Assembly: GCA_027494035.1 (NCBI GenBank)
Contig: JAOSJQ010000001.1
Span: 1,798,001-1,862,000, forward strand
Length of the DNA stretch: 64,000 nt
Direction: 5' to 3'
Source: UTCFX2 sp002050125
Lineage (GTDB): Bacteria; Chloroflexota; Anaerolineae; Anaerolineales; UBA4823
The stretch's first letter is position 1. Each line of letters starts with the position of its first letter. Made by a program: the position numbers and the translations under genes. Below, piece after piece: positions 38,461 to 47,335 of this stretch. The notes beneath the pieces are model-generated. The model did not search any database, was not told the DNA's origin, and saw only the letters and a list, made by a program, of their open reading frames with translations.

Positions 38461-38946
38461 CTACTCAGTGTAAAGATCCCGGATGAACGCGCGGGAGGGT
38501 TTGGTTTTATCCACAATCAGCGTGACGTGATCCCCAGCTTTGATGAGGCGCGTCTCGGCGTTGCGGTGAACTTCCGCGCTGGAGAAGTACTCCTGGTGGT
38601 CAAAGATGTACACATATTCGACGCGCCCGTGATCGCGTTTTAGTTCGACGCTGGAAATTTTGCCTTTTACCTCTACACCCGTTTTGAAAGCTTTCCACAG
38701 AATCCAGAGGCGGATCAGCAGCACCGCCAGCCCGCCGCCGGTTGCGATAAAAGCCAGCGTGAGGAAGATTGGATGCGCCTCAGCCTTGATCACGGGACCC
38801 GCGCCGCGCCAATCGGGGGTCCAAGCCAGATAGACAATCCAGGCAACCACCGGCACCAGCGCCGCATAAAAAGCGGGATAATCGGTCCATAGGATGCGCC
38901 AAAGCGATAAGCGGCGTTTCGGGCTGTCCATCAAAGCTGCATCCAA
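38461..38946 (-). CDS. DUF3592-like membrane protein
   Basis: 161 aa with two transmembrane helices (ALVPVVAWIVYLAW and IFLTLAFIATGGGLAVLLI) and a C-terminal beta domain (GKISSVELKRDHGRVEYVYIF) ending in HVTLIVDKTKPSRAFIRDLY, typical of DUF3592-like proteins. Function unknown. It begins 14 nt after selD ends and precedes ggt. Confidence 0.7.
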   Translation of the reverse strand: MDAALMDSPKRRLSLWRILWTDYPAFYAALVPVVAWIVYLAWTPDWRGAGPVIKAEAHPIFLTLAFIATGGGLAVLLIRLWILWKAFKTGVEVKGKISSVELKRDHGRVEYVYIFDHQEYFSSAEVHRNAETRLIKAGDHVTLIVDKTKPSRAFIRDLYTE

Positions 38947-38960
38947 GGCGCCGGGGGATA

Positions 38961-40028
38961 TTAGAGCCGGACTTCGATCCCCTGACCGGCGACCGCTTCG
39001 CCGATGATCCAGGCTGGCTGGTTTTGGGCGGCAGCCTGACTGAGGAAATCCTCGATTTTGTCGGGCGAGACCGTTAGGAGCAGCCCGCCGCTGGTCTGGG
39101 CATCGAAGAGCAAGGTCTTGCTGGGCTCGTCCATCTCAGGCGGAAAAAGCACCTGTTTACTGTAATAGGCTAGGTTGTCGAGCGAACCGCCCGGAAAAAT
39201 CCAATCGGCGGCGTATTTCTGCGCGCCGGAGGTGAACGGAATTTTTGAGTAGTTGAAGCGCAAGCCCAACCTAGAGGCTTCAGCGATTTCCAGCGCATGC
39301 CCGATCAGGCTGAAACCCGTCACGTCCGTGCCGCCGCGCACTCCACAGGCGGTGGCGATCTCGGAGGCGGTTTTATTGAGACGCTTCATCCAGCGCACGG
39401 CTTCTGCCACGTCCTCCGCTTCGGCAATTTCGCGCTTGAGCGCGGTTGTGACCGTGCCAAAACCGAGCGGCTTGGTGAGCACCAGGAGATCGCCAACCCG
39501 CGCGCCGTTTTTGCTGATGAACCGTTCTGGGTGCACAAACCCAAGCACGACCAGCCCGTATTTGGGTTCTTTGTCCTGCACGGTATGACCGCCGGCGACG
39601 ACCACGCCGGCTTCGCGGGCTTTTTCAGCGCCGCCGCGTAAAATCGCAGCGCCGATTTCAGTGGGCAGGTGAGGAGGCAGCGCGGCGATGTTGAGCGCCA
39701 GGAACGGCGCGCCGCCCATCGCGTATACGTCCGAGAGGGCGTTCGCGGCTGCGATTGCGCCATAGTCGTAAGGGTCGTCCACAACCGGTGTGAAGAAGTC
39801 GACTGTGACAACCAGCGCCCGATCGTGATCCAACCGCCAGACCGAAGCGTCGTCGGGCTGACCAATGCCGACCAGCAGATTGGGATACTCCGCGGGTTGG
39901 AATAAGTCCTGGATGGGGCGCAGAACCTGCGCCAGCGTCTCCGCATTCAGCTTAGACGCTCAACCAGCACAGTTTGAGAGAGTGGTCAGCCGGATCTGGC
40001 GACCAGACGGTGGGTTTTCCTGTTCCAT
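38961..40028 (-). CDS. selD: Selenophosphate synthetase containing selenocysteine (UGA recoded)
   Basis: Makes selenophosphate from selenide and ATP, the Se donor for Sec-tRNA. Conventional calling stops at a TGA (39962-39960) and begins falsely at 39833. Reading through gives MEQENPPSGRQIRLTTLSN then CAGUASKLNAETLAQVL, the standard SelD N-terminus with the catalytic residue as Sec (codon 23). Downstream, the ATP-binding LGVALSDVYAMGG-like region (ALSDVYAMGGAPFLALNI) and GGTDVTGFSLIGHALEIA are normal. Full length is 355 aa. A hairpin (39933-39927 with 39923-39917, loop GUU) 33 nt after the UGA fits the bacterial SECIS pattern. An in-frame ATG at 40052 is an alternative start. It has its own TATAAT at 40125 and may also be read from the trpS operon. 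Confidence 0.93.
39917..39962 (-). promoter_or_regulatory. SECIS-like element of selD (UGA plus downstream hairpin)
   Basis: The UGA is at 39962-39960. GGCGCAG (39933-39927) pairs perfectly with CTGCGCC (39923-39917) around a GUU loop whose first base is G, the feature required in bacterial SECIS loops. A second possible stem (AGCGTCT with AGACGCT) begins at the UGA itself. Confidence 0.75.
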
Positions 40029-40124
40029 GTTTGCAATGTTGTCCTGCGGCATTTCCGCACGGTCGGTTAAATTCCGACAATCCTTTCAATTCAAAATGAT
40101 TGCTGAGAGCAACGGACGCTGAGA

Positions 40125-40130
40125 ATTATA
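40125..40130 (-). promoter_or_regulatory. -10 hexamer upstream of selD
   Basis: Perfect TATAAT, about 75-95 nt before the candidate selD starts, with CTGGTC 17 bp upstream as a weak -35. It suggests selD can be transcribed independently of trpS-dtd. Confidence 0.5.
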
Positions 40131-40178
40131 ACTTCAATTCTGTTGATGACCAGGAGGCGCGCAGGACGCGCCGTCTGG

Positions 40179-40615
40179 TCAACGCTCCAGCCAGATCGTC
40201 ACCGGACCGTCGTTGTCGATCTCTACCAACATGTTGGCGCCAAATTCGCCGGTCTGCGTGGGGACCCCCAGGGCGTTCAGCTTCGCAGCGAAAAGGTCCA
40301 CCAGGCGACGCGCGATTTCGGGTGGGGCGGCGTTGATGAACGAGGGCCGGCGCCCTTTGCGCGTGTCGGCGTAGAGTGTGAATTGGGAGACCACGATCGT
40401 TTCGCCGTGCACGTCAAGCAGCGAGCGGTTGATCTTACCTTGCTCGTCCTCGAAGATGCGCAGGTTGGCGATCTTCTCCACCAGATAGCTGGTTTGTTCT
40501 TCTCCGTCCTGGGCCCGATCCCCAGCAGGATGACTATGCCCTGCCCGATTTGGGCGACCGTGCGCCCCGAGACAGAGACCCGTCCGCGGCGAACGCGCTG
40601 TAGAACCGCTCTCAT
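40179..40615 (-). CDS. dtd: D-aminoacyl-tRNA deacylase (one frameshift)
   Basis: Removes D-amino acids (and Gly from tRNAAla) from tRNA; 145 aa after repair, the exact usual size. N-terminus MRAVLQRVRRGRVSV, active-site SQFTLYADTRKGRRPSF and C-terminal NDGPVTIWLE are conserved. The frame breaks by -1 at about 40510, where GGGCCC-AGGAC should be GGGCCC-GAGGAC (GPEDGEEQ). ATGA overlap with trpS shows it belongs to the trpS operon. DTD acts on D-Trp-tRNATrp in other bacteria, consistent with its partner. Confidence 0.92.
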
Positions 40616-41619
40616 TTGCCCATCACTTTTGGAAGCCCAACCGCTTCCCGAACTTCCTGCATTGTCCGCTCTGCAATCGTATCAGCGCGCTTTCGCCCGT
40701 CTTCGAGCACCTCCCAAACCTGGTCCGGTTCTTGATCCAGGCGGGCGCGCTGCTCGCGGTAGGGCGCCAGATGGAGGTTCAGGTTGTGCGCCAGCATTTT
40801 CTTGCAGTCCACGCAGCCGATGCCAGCCCGGCGGCATTCCACGTCGATCATGCTGACCTCTGCAGGTGAAGAGAAGACCTTGTGAAAGGAGAAGACGTTG
40901 CAGACATCCGGATTGCCCGGATCGGTGCGGCGAATGCGCGCCGGGTCGGTCACCATCTGCATCACGCGTTGGGTGGTTTCCTCGGGCGAAGCCGCCAGTT
41001 CGATGTGATTGTCGAGACTTTTGCTCATCTTCTGCTGACCGTCAATACCCAGCACCTTGGGAACCTCGGTGGCTTTCATTTGCGGCTCGATCAGCACATT
41101 GCTGTTGTAACGATAGTTGAACGAGCGCACAGTCTCGCGGGCGAACTCGAGGTGCGGCTGCTGATCCACTCCAACCGGCACGAGGTCGGTCTTATACAAG
41201 ACGATGTCGGCGGTCATCAGCACCGGGTAGCCCACCAGCCCATAATTGATGTTATACGGCTGCTGGCGGGCTTTTTCTTTGAAGGTCGGCAGGTCGGTCA
41301 GCTTGCCCAGAGGCGTCACCATGGATAAATAAGTGTGCAGTTCCATGACCTCTGGCACTTGCGATTGCACGAACAGGATCGTCTCGGCGGGGCGAATGCC
41401 GAGCGCCAGCCAGTCGAGCGCCATCTCATAAGTGTTCTGGCGCAGGTTCTCGGTCGATTCAACGGTGGTCAGGGCGTGCACGTCCGCAATGCAGTAGACG
41501 CATTCGTAGTTCTCCTGCAAGGCGATGTAGTTTTGAATGGCGCCCAAGTAATTACCCAGGTGTTGGCGTCCGGTTGGACGGGCGGCGGAGAATACGCGGC
41601 CTTTTTTAGGTTTTGTCAT
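40612..41619 (-). CDS. trpS: Tryptophanyl-tRNA synthetase
   Basis: Class I synthetase, 335 aa. The HIGH-like motif is PTGRQHLGNYLG and the KMSKS motif is QQKMSKSLDNHI. It overlaps the SelW-like gene upstream and dtd downstream, each by ATGA, so the three are one translationally coupled unit. A Trp-specific T-box leader precedes the unit. Confidence 0.97.
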   Translation of the reverse strand: MTKPKKGRVFSAARPTGRQHLGNYLGAIQNYIALQENYECVYCIADVHALTTVESTENLRQNTYEMALDWLALGIRPAETILFVQSQVPEVMELHTYLSMVTPLGKLTDLPTFKEKARQQPYNINYGLVGYPVLMTADIVLYKTDLVPVGVDQQPHLEFARETVRSFNYRYNSNVLIEPQMKATEVPKVLGIDGQQKMSKSLDNHIELAASPEETTQRVMQMVTDPARIRRTDPGNPDVCNVFSFHKVFSSPAEVSMIDVECRRAGIGCVDCKKMLAHNLNLHLAPYREQRARLDQEPDQVWEVLEDGRKRADTIAERTMQEVREAVGLPKVMGK

Positions 41620-41867
41620 AACCTCTCCTTCAATCCTTTGCGGATGAGCGTGGTAATTTCACCAGATTCAGCGTGCCGGCTTGTTTGCAGTTTCGAATAC
41701 ACCAGCCGGTCATTCACGCTGACTTCGAAGCGCCCGCCATCGGAGGGCGTCAGCGTTAGCGTCTCGATCCCGGCTTCGAATTGTTCGAGCAATTCGGCTG
41801 CCAGACTGACAGCCCGGTTTGTATAATGTCAAACGGCGCAGTAGACGATTTGAATTTTCATGCGCAT
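41616..41867 (-). CDS. SelW/Rdx-family selenoprotein (UGA recoded, CxxU)
   Basis: 83-residue thioredoxin-fold protein of the SelT/SelW/SelH (Rdx) family, probably a small thiol oxidoreductase. The start at 41867 follows an ideal AGGAGG at 6 nt. Translation gives MRMKIQIVYCAVUHYTNRAV, with in-frame TGA at codon 13 forming the CxxU redox motif, then LTLTPSDGGRFEVSVNDRLVYSK and TSRHAESGEITTLI, which match the family well. The stop overlaps trpS by ATGA. A 7-bp hairpin with loop AGUCU lies 21 nt after the UGA. Standard calling misses this gene. It is the first cistron behind the T-box. Confidence 0.88.
41796..41831 (-). promoter_or_regulatory. SECIS-like element of the SelW-like gene
   Basis: UGA at 41831-41829; GGCTGTC (41814-41808) pairs with GGCAGCC (41802-41796), one G-U pair, around AGUCU with G at loop position 2. 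The spacing of 21 nt from UGA to loop fits the bacterial SECIS range. Confidence 0.75.
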
Positions 41868-41893
41868 AACGAGCCTCCTGGTCAGAACAATGC

Positions 41894-41919
41894 AAAACCC
41901 CGCCGGTGATGCGACGGGG
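41894..41919 (-). terminator. Regulatory terminator of the Trp T-box leader
   Basis: CCCCGTCG pairs with CGGCGGGG (one G-U) around CATCAC, then TTTTG, ending 27 nt before the SelW-like start codon. Confidence 0.75.
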
Positions 41920-42177
41920 GTAGAGAGCCAGCTTCACAAAACGGGTTGGTCAATCGGCAGCCCGATCAAAGATCAGGACGGCAGATGAACCACCTGCCCG
42001 GATAACGGCGGCAAGACCGACGCAGGCTACGCGGAATGGCTCAAGCCCATTCCTTTCACCTTGCAGCTCAGAGGCCCATTCGGCATCGGCGTACAGACGG
42101 GATTATCACCAGCGCCCGCTCTCTGGGCTGTCGTCTCGATGCGTACTATCCCTCGTCAAAGCTTTTTAGTTTCGATT
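41894..42177 (-). ncRNA. T-box riboswitch leader specific for tRNA-Trp
   Basis: The leader starts about 7 nt after TATACT (42189-42184). Stem I landmarks follow in order: GACGAGGGATAGTA, AGAGAG (42124), GCTGGTGATAA, then GAA-UGG-GCC-UCUGAGC with specifier UGG (Trp) at 42078-42076, and GTAGCCTG...GG for stem III. The antiterminator region has CAGG-UGGUUCA ... GUCCUG, where UGGU can pair with the tRNA 3' end; it is less canonical than the UGGNACC consensus. A terminator (41919-41912 with 41905-41898, then UUUU) lies just before the ribosome site. Uncharged tRNA-Trp should turn on the selenoprotein-trpS-dtd operon. Confidence 0.85.
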
Positions 42178-42189
42178 GGCGATAGTATA

Positions 42190-42451
42190 TCACAAGTGCG
42201 AAACCCGAAATGGCAATCTATGGGTTGCGCTATCAAAGACCGGGCAACTTTGGCAACTAAAAAGATGATTATCTCGATGGAGTATGCTACAATAATTGAT
42301 TGACCGGTAATGTGCGAATCATTCCCCAAATTAAAATTGCTCAGATTCTCGGAAGATTTGGTGGCAGCACATATTAGAGGGGCTGTAAAAAGTTCAACGG
42401 GGTTTCAAGCCAGCAGCCTGGACCTCGTAACTGTATAGAAAGCGAATCAAA
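42190..42451. other. Divergent intergenic region between T-box promoter and MEMO-like gene
   Basis: About 260 bp, AT-rich, without a credible ORF. On the plus strand TGC-TACAAT at 42285-42293 is a plausible extended -10 for the MEMO-like gene, leaving a leader of about 150 nt. On the minus strand TATACT at 42189-42184 serves the T-box operon. No further structure recognised. Confidence 0.45.
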
Positions 42452-43321
42452 ATGAGCCAAAAGACTGATATCCGACCTTCACCAATTGCGGGGCAATGGT
42501 ATCCTGCAAATCCGGTCAGCCTGGCTGATTCTGTCGACCATTATCTGGATCAGGCGCGCCTACCGGCGCTGGGCGGTCAGGTGATTGGCGTGATCGCGCC
42601 GCATGCCGGTCATCTCTACTCCGGTCCGGTGGCAGGGTATGCCTTCGCCGCCCTGCGCGGGATGCAGCCCGAGGTGGTTGTGGTTGTCTCGCCAATGCAT
42701 TATCCCTATAGCGAACCGCTGCTCAGTACGGCGCATGACGCCTATCGCACCCCGTTGGGTGATATCCCGGTTGATCAGCCGTCTTTAAGCAGGCTGGATC
42801 AACACTTGAAGGAAACGCGCAATATTGGATTGGAGCGGGTGAAGCGCGACCCTGAACATTCGCTCGAGATCGAACTGCCTTTCTTGCAGCGGGCATTAGC
42901 CGGTCCTTTTAAACTCGTCCCGATCATGGTCGTCGATCCGAGCGTCCGGACCGCGCGCCTGCTCGGCGAGGCGATCAGCCGGCTGGTCGCCGAAAGCGGC
43001 TGGGTCCCGGGCAAACAGGTGATCCTGGTTGCCAGCACCGATCTTTCCCATTTCTACCCACAGAGCGTGGCTAACGCGCTGGACGCCGAATTGTTGCGCC
43101 GGGTAGGTGATTTCGATCCGGCAGGAGTGATACGCGCCGAAGAAGAAGGAAAGGGGTTTGCGTGCGGGCGCGGCGCAGTGGCGGCAGTCATGTTTGCTGC
43201 CCAAAGAATGGGTGCAGACCAAATTCGCGTGCTGCATTATGCCACTTCGGGAGACGTCACCGGGGATTATGAGCGGGTCGTCGGGTACGGCGCGGCGGTG
43301 ATCACCAAACGGGAAGGTTAG
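42452..43321 (+). CDS. AmmeMemoRadiSam system protein B (MEMO1 family)
   Basis: 289 aa with a ring-cleaving dioxygenase-like fold. Supporting segments: RPSPIAGQWYPANP at the N-terminus, GVIAPHAGHLYSGPVAGYAF, VVVVSPMHYPYSE, DPEHSLEIELPFLQ and ILVASTDLSHFYP, containing the conserved metal-site-like His/Asp residues. The AMMECR1 and radical SAM partners of the named system are not in the window. Function unknown. Confidence 0.9.
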   Translation: MSQKTDIRPSPIAGQWYPANPVSLADSVDHYLDQARLPALGGQVIGVIAPHAGHLYSGPVAGYAFAALRGMQPEVVVVVSPMHYPYSEPLLSTAHDAYRTPLGDIPVDQPSLSRLDQHLKETRNIGLERVKRDPEHSLEIELPFLQRALAGPFKLVPIMVVDPSVRTARLLGEAISRLVAESGWVPGKQVILVASTDLSHFYPQSVANALDAELLRRVGDFDPAGVIRAEEEGKGFACGRGAVAAVMFAAQRMGADQIRVLHYATSGDVTGDYERVVGYGAAVITKREG

Positions 43322-43331
43322 AGTTTTTTTA

Positions 43332-44708
43332 ATGAATGAGAGCGCTCTATTTGATGTGCTTGGATTGGTCTCGATCGCGGTTTTCGTCTTGGCGAATGGT
43401 TTTTTTGTTGCCGCAGAATTCTCATTGATCAGCGTACGGCGCACCCGCATCGCCGAACTGACCGCGCGCGGACAGACAGGGGCTAAGGCGGTGCAAGAGG
43501 CGATTTCAAACCCAGACCGGGTGATCGCCGCGACCCAGCTTGGGATCACTTTATCCAGCCTGGCGCTGGGATGGGCAGGGGAGCCGGCGCTTAGCCACCT
43601 GATCTATCCCATTGTGGCGCTCTTCCCCCGCGCAATCCAGAGCGGGCTTTCACACAGTATTTCTTCCATCCTGGCGTTCTCAGTAATCACCTTCCTGCAT
43701 GTTGTTGTCGGCGAGTTGGCGCCAAAGTCAATTGCGCTGCAAAATCCCGAACGCACATCGATTGTCGTGGCAGGTCCGACGCTGCTCACCGAAAAGATTT
43801 TTTAAGCCGGTGATCTGGGCGCTCAATGGCGCCGGCAATGGTTTATTGCGCTTGCTCGGAATCCAGCCAGCCAGCGGTCACCAGCTTGTGCATTCTGTGG
43901 AAGAATTGCGAATGTTGGTGAGCGCCAGCGCGGACCAGGGAGTAGTGGCGCGGACGAACGCGAGATGCTCAACGCCGTTTTTGACTTCGGCGAGTTGATG
44001 GTGCGCCAGGTGCTCATGCCGCGCACCGAGGTGGTGGGGGTACAGGCGGATACACCCCTAGATGAAGTGATCACCCTGGTTACTCAGACCTCCTATACCA
44101 AATTTCCGGTCTATGAAGACAGCCTGGATCAGGTGATCGGCATTGTCCAGGTGCGCGACCTCTTGAGCGCGATGCAGTCTCCCGATTGTAAGGAATGCGT
44201 GGCGCGCGATTTTGTGCGGGAGCCGCTCTACGTGCCGGAAACCCTGCCGGTGCGCGCCCTGCTGCGCCTCTTCCGGGATCAACGCCAACACATGGCGATT
44301 GTGTTGGATGAATTCGGCGGCACCGCCGGGATCGCCACCCTCCAGGACCTGCTGGAGGAGATCGTTGGCGAAGTGAGCGACCTGTATGACCAAAGCTTGC
44401 CAGGCTTTCAGAGCTTGCCAGACGGATCGATCCTGGTTGACGGCTTGACCCAACTCGAGGAGGTCAATCAACATCTCGACCTGAACCTGGTTGAGCCGCA
44501 TTACGACACGATTGCCGGCTTTGTTATGGGAAAGCTCGGTCGCATCCCGCGCCAGAACGACGTGGTGGAAGGCGAGGACGTGCGGGTGCGGGTGGTCGAG
44601 ATGGACGGGCTGAGGGTGAGCCGGGTCTCGCTGAGCCTGAAAGGCGAGGGGGCAATCCGAAACCGGCTACAAGTAAAGATTCGTAAATCACCCGGGGAAG
44701 CGCATTGA
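43332..44708 (+). CDS. CNNM/CorC-type transporter-associated protein (two frameshifts)
   Basis: About 458 aa after repair. DUF21 membrane domain (NGFFVAAEFSLISVRRTRI, four helices), two CBS domains (VMPRTEVVGVQADTPLDEV, DSLDQVIGIVQVRDLL) and a CorC/HlyC C-terminal domain. Relatives are Mg2+ exporters. The frame slips +1 in the T6 run at 43798-43803 and -1 near 43952 (a lost G); the middle frame supplies FKPVIWALNGAGNGLLRLLG, exactly the expected linker. The stop overlaps the priA TTG start. Confidence 0.88.
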
Positions 44709-47266
44709 ATTCAGAAAACCGCCGGGCAGAAGATCGTCCAAGCTTTATCGAAGTCGCCGTCAACGTCCCCCAGGTCAGCGGGGTTTTCCATTATCACCTG
44801 CCAGACGAGTTGAAAGACCAGGCGCAAACCGGGCAATTGGTGCTGGCGCCCTTTGGGGCGCAGATCGTTCAGGGGGTGATATTAGGCTCCGTGGAACAGC
44901 CGCTGGTGGCGCAAACCCGCCCGATTCTGGATCTGGTTGACCCCGAGATCTCGCTGACCCCGCAGCAAATTGCGCTGGCAAAGCAAATGGCCGCGGACTG
45001 GTTAGCCCCTCTGGCTGCCTGTATCGGCTTAATGCTGCCGCCGGGCGTGGATCAGCCGGCGGACCTGATCTACACTGCTCAGGGACATCTGCCGCAGGGT
45101 TTGAGCGCTACCCAGCAGCGGCTGCTGAAACTGCTCTACCAGCGCGGCCCGCTGCGCGGCCGGCAGATCGATCATGCCATGCGGCGGGTGCATTGGCGGG
45201 CGGCGGCTCAGGCGCTGATCCGGCGGGGGCTGGTGCACACTGAGCGCCAAACACCCGCTCCTACGCTGCGCCCTAAGCTCAGGCGCACGGTGGAGCTGGC
45301 AGTTTCGCCTGATGAGGCTCAGGCTGCCTTGCCCGATCTGGGACGACCGGGTGCGGCAGCGCTGGCGCGCCGCCAGGCGATGTTGAAGTACCTGATCCGC
45401 GAAAAGCAGGCAGTAGATGCAGCATGGCTGTACGCCGAGAGTGGCGGAAGTTCGGCTGATCTGCGCTATCTGGAAGAGCGCGGCTTGATCCGCCTGGGGG
45501 AGAGCCAGACCTGGCGGGATCCGCTCGAAAAATTGACCTTCGCTGATTATGCGGCGCCCCTGCTGACATCCGATCAGCTGCGCGTCTGGAAGGCGGTGCA
45601 GGAGCATTTAGACGAGGCCGGCTCTGGCAAAGCGGTTCTGCCGCTGCTGCTGCACGGCGTCACCGGTTCAGGGAAGACGGAAATCTATCTGCGCGCGGTT
45701 CAAGAGGTCCTTGATCGCGGGCTGCAGGCAATCGTGCTTGTGCCTGAGATTGCGCTTACCCCTCAGACGATCCAGCGGTTTGCCGGACGCTTTGCCGGGC
45801 GCGTCGGGCTGGTCCATTCCGGGCTCTCGGACGGCGAGCGTTACGATACCTGGCGCCGAGCGCGGCTCGGCGAACTGAACCTGGTGGTCGGTCCGCGCAG
45901 CGCGCTGTTCACGCCCTTTACCCGGCTGGGCTTGATTGTGGTGGATGAATGTCATGACGATTCGTATTATCAGGCTGAGCCCGCGCCGCGCTTCAATGCC
46001 CGCCAGGCGGCGGTGAGCTATGCAGGTTTGGCGGGCGCGGTCTGCCTGATGGGTTCTGCAACGCCGGATGTGGTGAGTATCTACCAGAGCCAGCAAGGGA
46101 AGCTGCGGCTTGTGGAACTTCCAGCGCGCATCCTGGCGCATCGCTCGGCGGTTCAGCGCCAGATGGAGTTGATCCGACAAAGGGACGGGGTGGAAGCCCA
46201 GGGGCGCTTCCGGGTCCTGGAAGGTCAGGCGGAGACGATCGATCTGCCGCCGGTCAGCGTGGTGGATATGCGCGAGGAGTTGAAAGCGGGCAACCGTTCG
46301 ATTTTCAGCCAATCGCTGCAGGGGGCGCTGGCGCAGGCGCTTTCTCAAGGAGAGCAGGCTATTCTTTTCCTGAACCGGAGGGGGAGCGCCACGTATGTCT
46401 TCTGCCGCGATTGTGGGTATACCCTGCGCTGCCCGCGCTGCGAGATACCCCTGACTTATCATGAAACCGAGGACAGCCTTCTTTGCCATTATTGCGCTTA
46501 CCGCCGCAGGATGCCCCAGAAATGCCCCGAATGCGGCGGAAACCGCATCCGCCAATATGGAACCGGCACGCAGAAGGTCGAGAGCGATCTGAAGGCGCTT
46601 TTTCCCGCAATGCGGGTTCTACGCTGGGATTATGAAACCACGCGGCGCAAGGGCGCACATGCTGAGATTCTCAGCCGTTTTAGCGCCCATCAGGCGGATG
46701 TGCTGGTTGGCACTCAGATGCTTGCCAAAGGCATGGACCTGCCGTTGGTCACACTGGTAGGCGTGGTGCTGGCGGATGTGGGTCTCAGCTTGCCGGATTA
46801 TCGCGCCAATGAGCGCACCTTCCAGGTCCTGACGCAGGTCGCAGGTCGGGCGGGAAGAAGTCCGCTTGGCGGCGAGGTGATCCTGCAAACCTTTCAGCCC
46901 GAGCATTATGTGATCCGCATTGCTGCCAAACACGATATCAAAGCGTTTTACCGTCAGGAATTGGAATACCGGCAGCGCCTGGGCTATCCACCCTTTGCGC
47001 GGCTGGTCAGGTTAGAATTTCGCGACTTTAATTCTGAAAAGGCGGAGCAGGCGGCGCAGACAATGGCGCTCCAGATCCGGGAATGGATCGAGGAAGGGGG
47101 GCGGCGCGCTACCCGGATGATCGGGCCGGCGCCCTGCTTCTTCAGCCGGATGAGCGGGCAGTACCGCTGGCAGATCGTGCTGTGCGGGCCCGACCCAGCC
47201 TCGCTCATCTCGCCGCGCGACCTGACCGGCTGGCGCGTGGAGGTCGATCCGCCCAATTTGCTTTAA
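44705..47266 (+). CDS. priA: Primosomal protein N' (replication restart helicase PriA)
   Basis: 3'-5' helicase that reloads DnaB at stalled forks; 853 aa. N-terminal 3'BD fold (FIEVAVNVPQVSGVFHYHLPDEL), Walker A GVTGSGKTE, a DEAH-type box in the form DECHDDSY, four zinc-binding Cys pairs (CRDCGYTLRCPRCEIPLTYH, CHYC, CPECGG), and helicase motif VAGRAGRSPLGGEV. The start appears to be TTG at 44705 with GGGGAAG upstream; no ATG or GTG is available before the conserved N-terminus. Confidence 0.95.
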   Translation: MNSENRRAEDRPSFIEVAVNVPQVSGVFHYHLPDELKDQAQTGQLVLAPFGAQIVQGVILGSVEQPLVAQTRPILDLVDPEISLTPQQIALAKQMAADWLAPLAACIGLMLPPGVDQPADLIYTAQGHLPQGLSATQQRLLKLLYQRGPLRGRQIDHAMRRVHWRAAAQALIRRGLVHTERQTPAPTLRPKLRRTVELAVSPDEAQAALPDLGRPGAAALARRQAMLKYLIREKQAVDAAWLYAESGGSSADLRYLEERGLIRLGESQTWRDPLEKLTFADYAAPLLTSDQLRVWKAVQEHLDEAGSGKAVLPLLLHGVTGSGKTEIYLRAVQEVLDRGLQAIVLVPEIALTPQTIQRFAGRFAGRVGLVHSGLSDGERYDTWRRARLGELNLVVGPRSALFTPFTRLGLIVVDECHDDSYYQAEPAPRFNARQAAVSYAGLAGAVCLMGSATPDVVSIYQSQQGKLRLVELPARILAHRSAVQRQMELIRQRDGVEAQGRFRVLEGQAETIDLPPVSVVDMREELKAGNRSIFSQSLQGALAQALSQGEQAILFLNRRGSATYVFCRDCGYTLRCPRCEIPLTYHETEDSLLCHYCAYRRRMPQKCPECGGNRIRQYGTGTQKVESDLKALFPAMRVLRWDYETTRRKGAHAEILSRFSAHQADVLVGTQMLAKGMDLPLVTLVGVVLADVGLSLPDYRANERTFQVLTQVAGRAGRSPLGGEVILQTFQPEHYVIRIAAKHDIKAFYRQELEYRQRLGYPPFARLVRLEFRDFNSEKAEQAAQTMALQIREWIEEGGRRATRMIGPAPCFFSRMSGQYRWQIVLCGPDPASLISPRDLTGWRVEVDPPNLL

Positions 47267-47335
47267 TTTCCTTCGCAAAATCGGCGTTTGATAGGTAAAA
47301 TTGGATTATTCACAAAAAGAAATCAGGAGTGGGCT

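Noticed and set aside
40179..40615. Programmed frameshift or Sec codon in dtd
   Set aside because: The break is a missing base beside GGGCCC with no slippery site, and the fix restores the exact family length; a sequencing indel is simpler.
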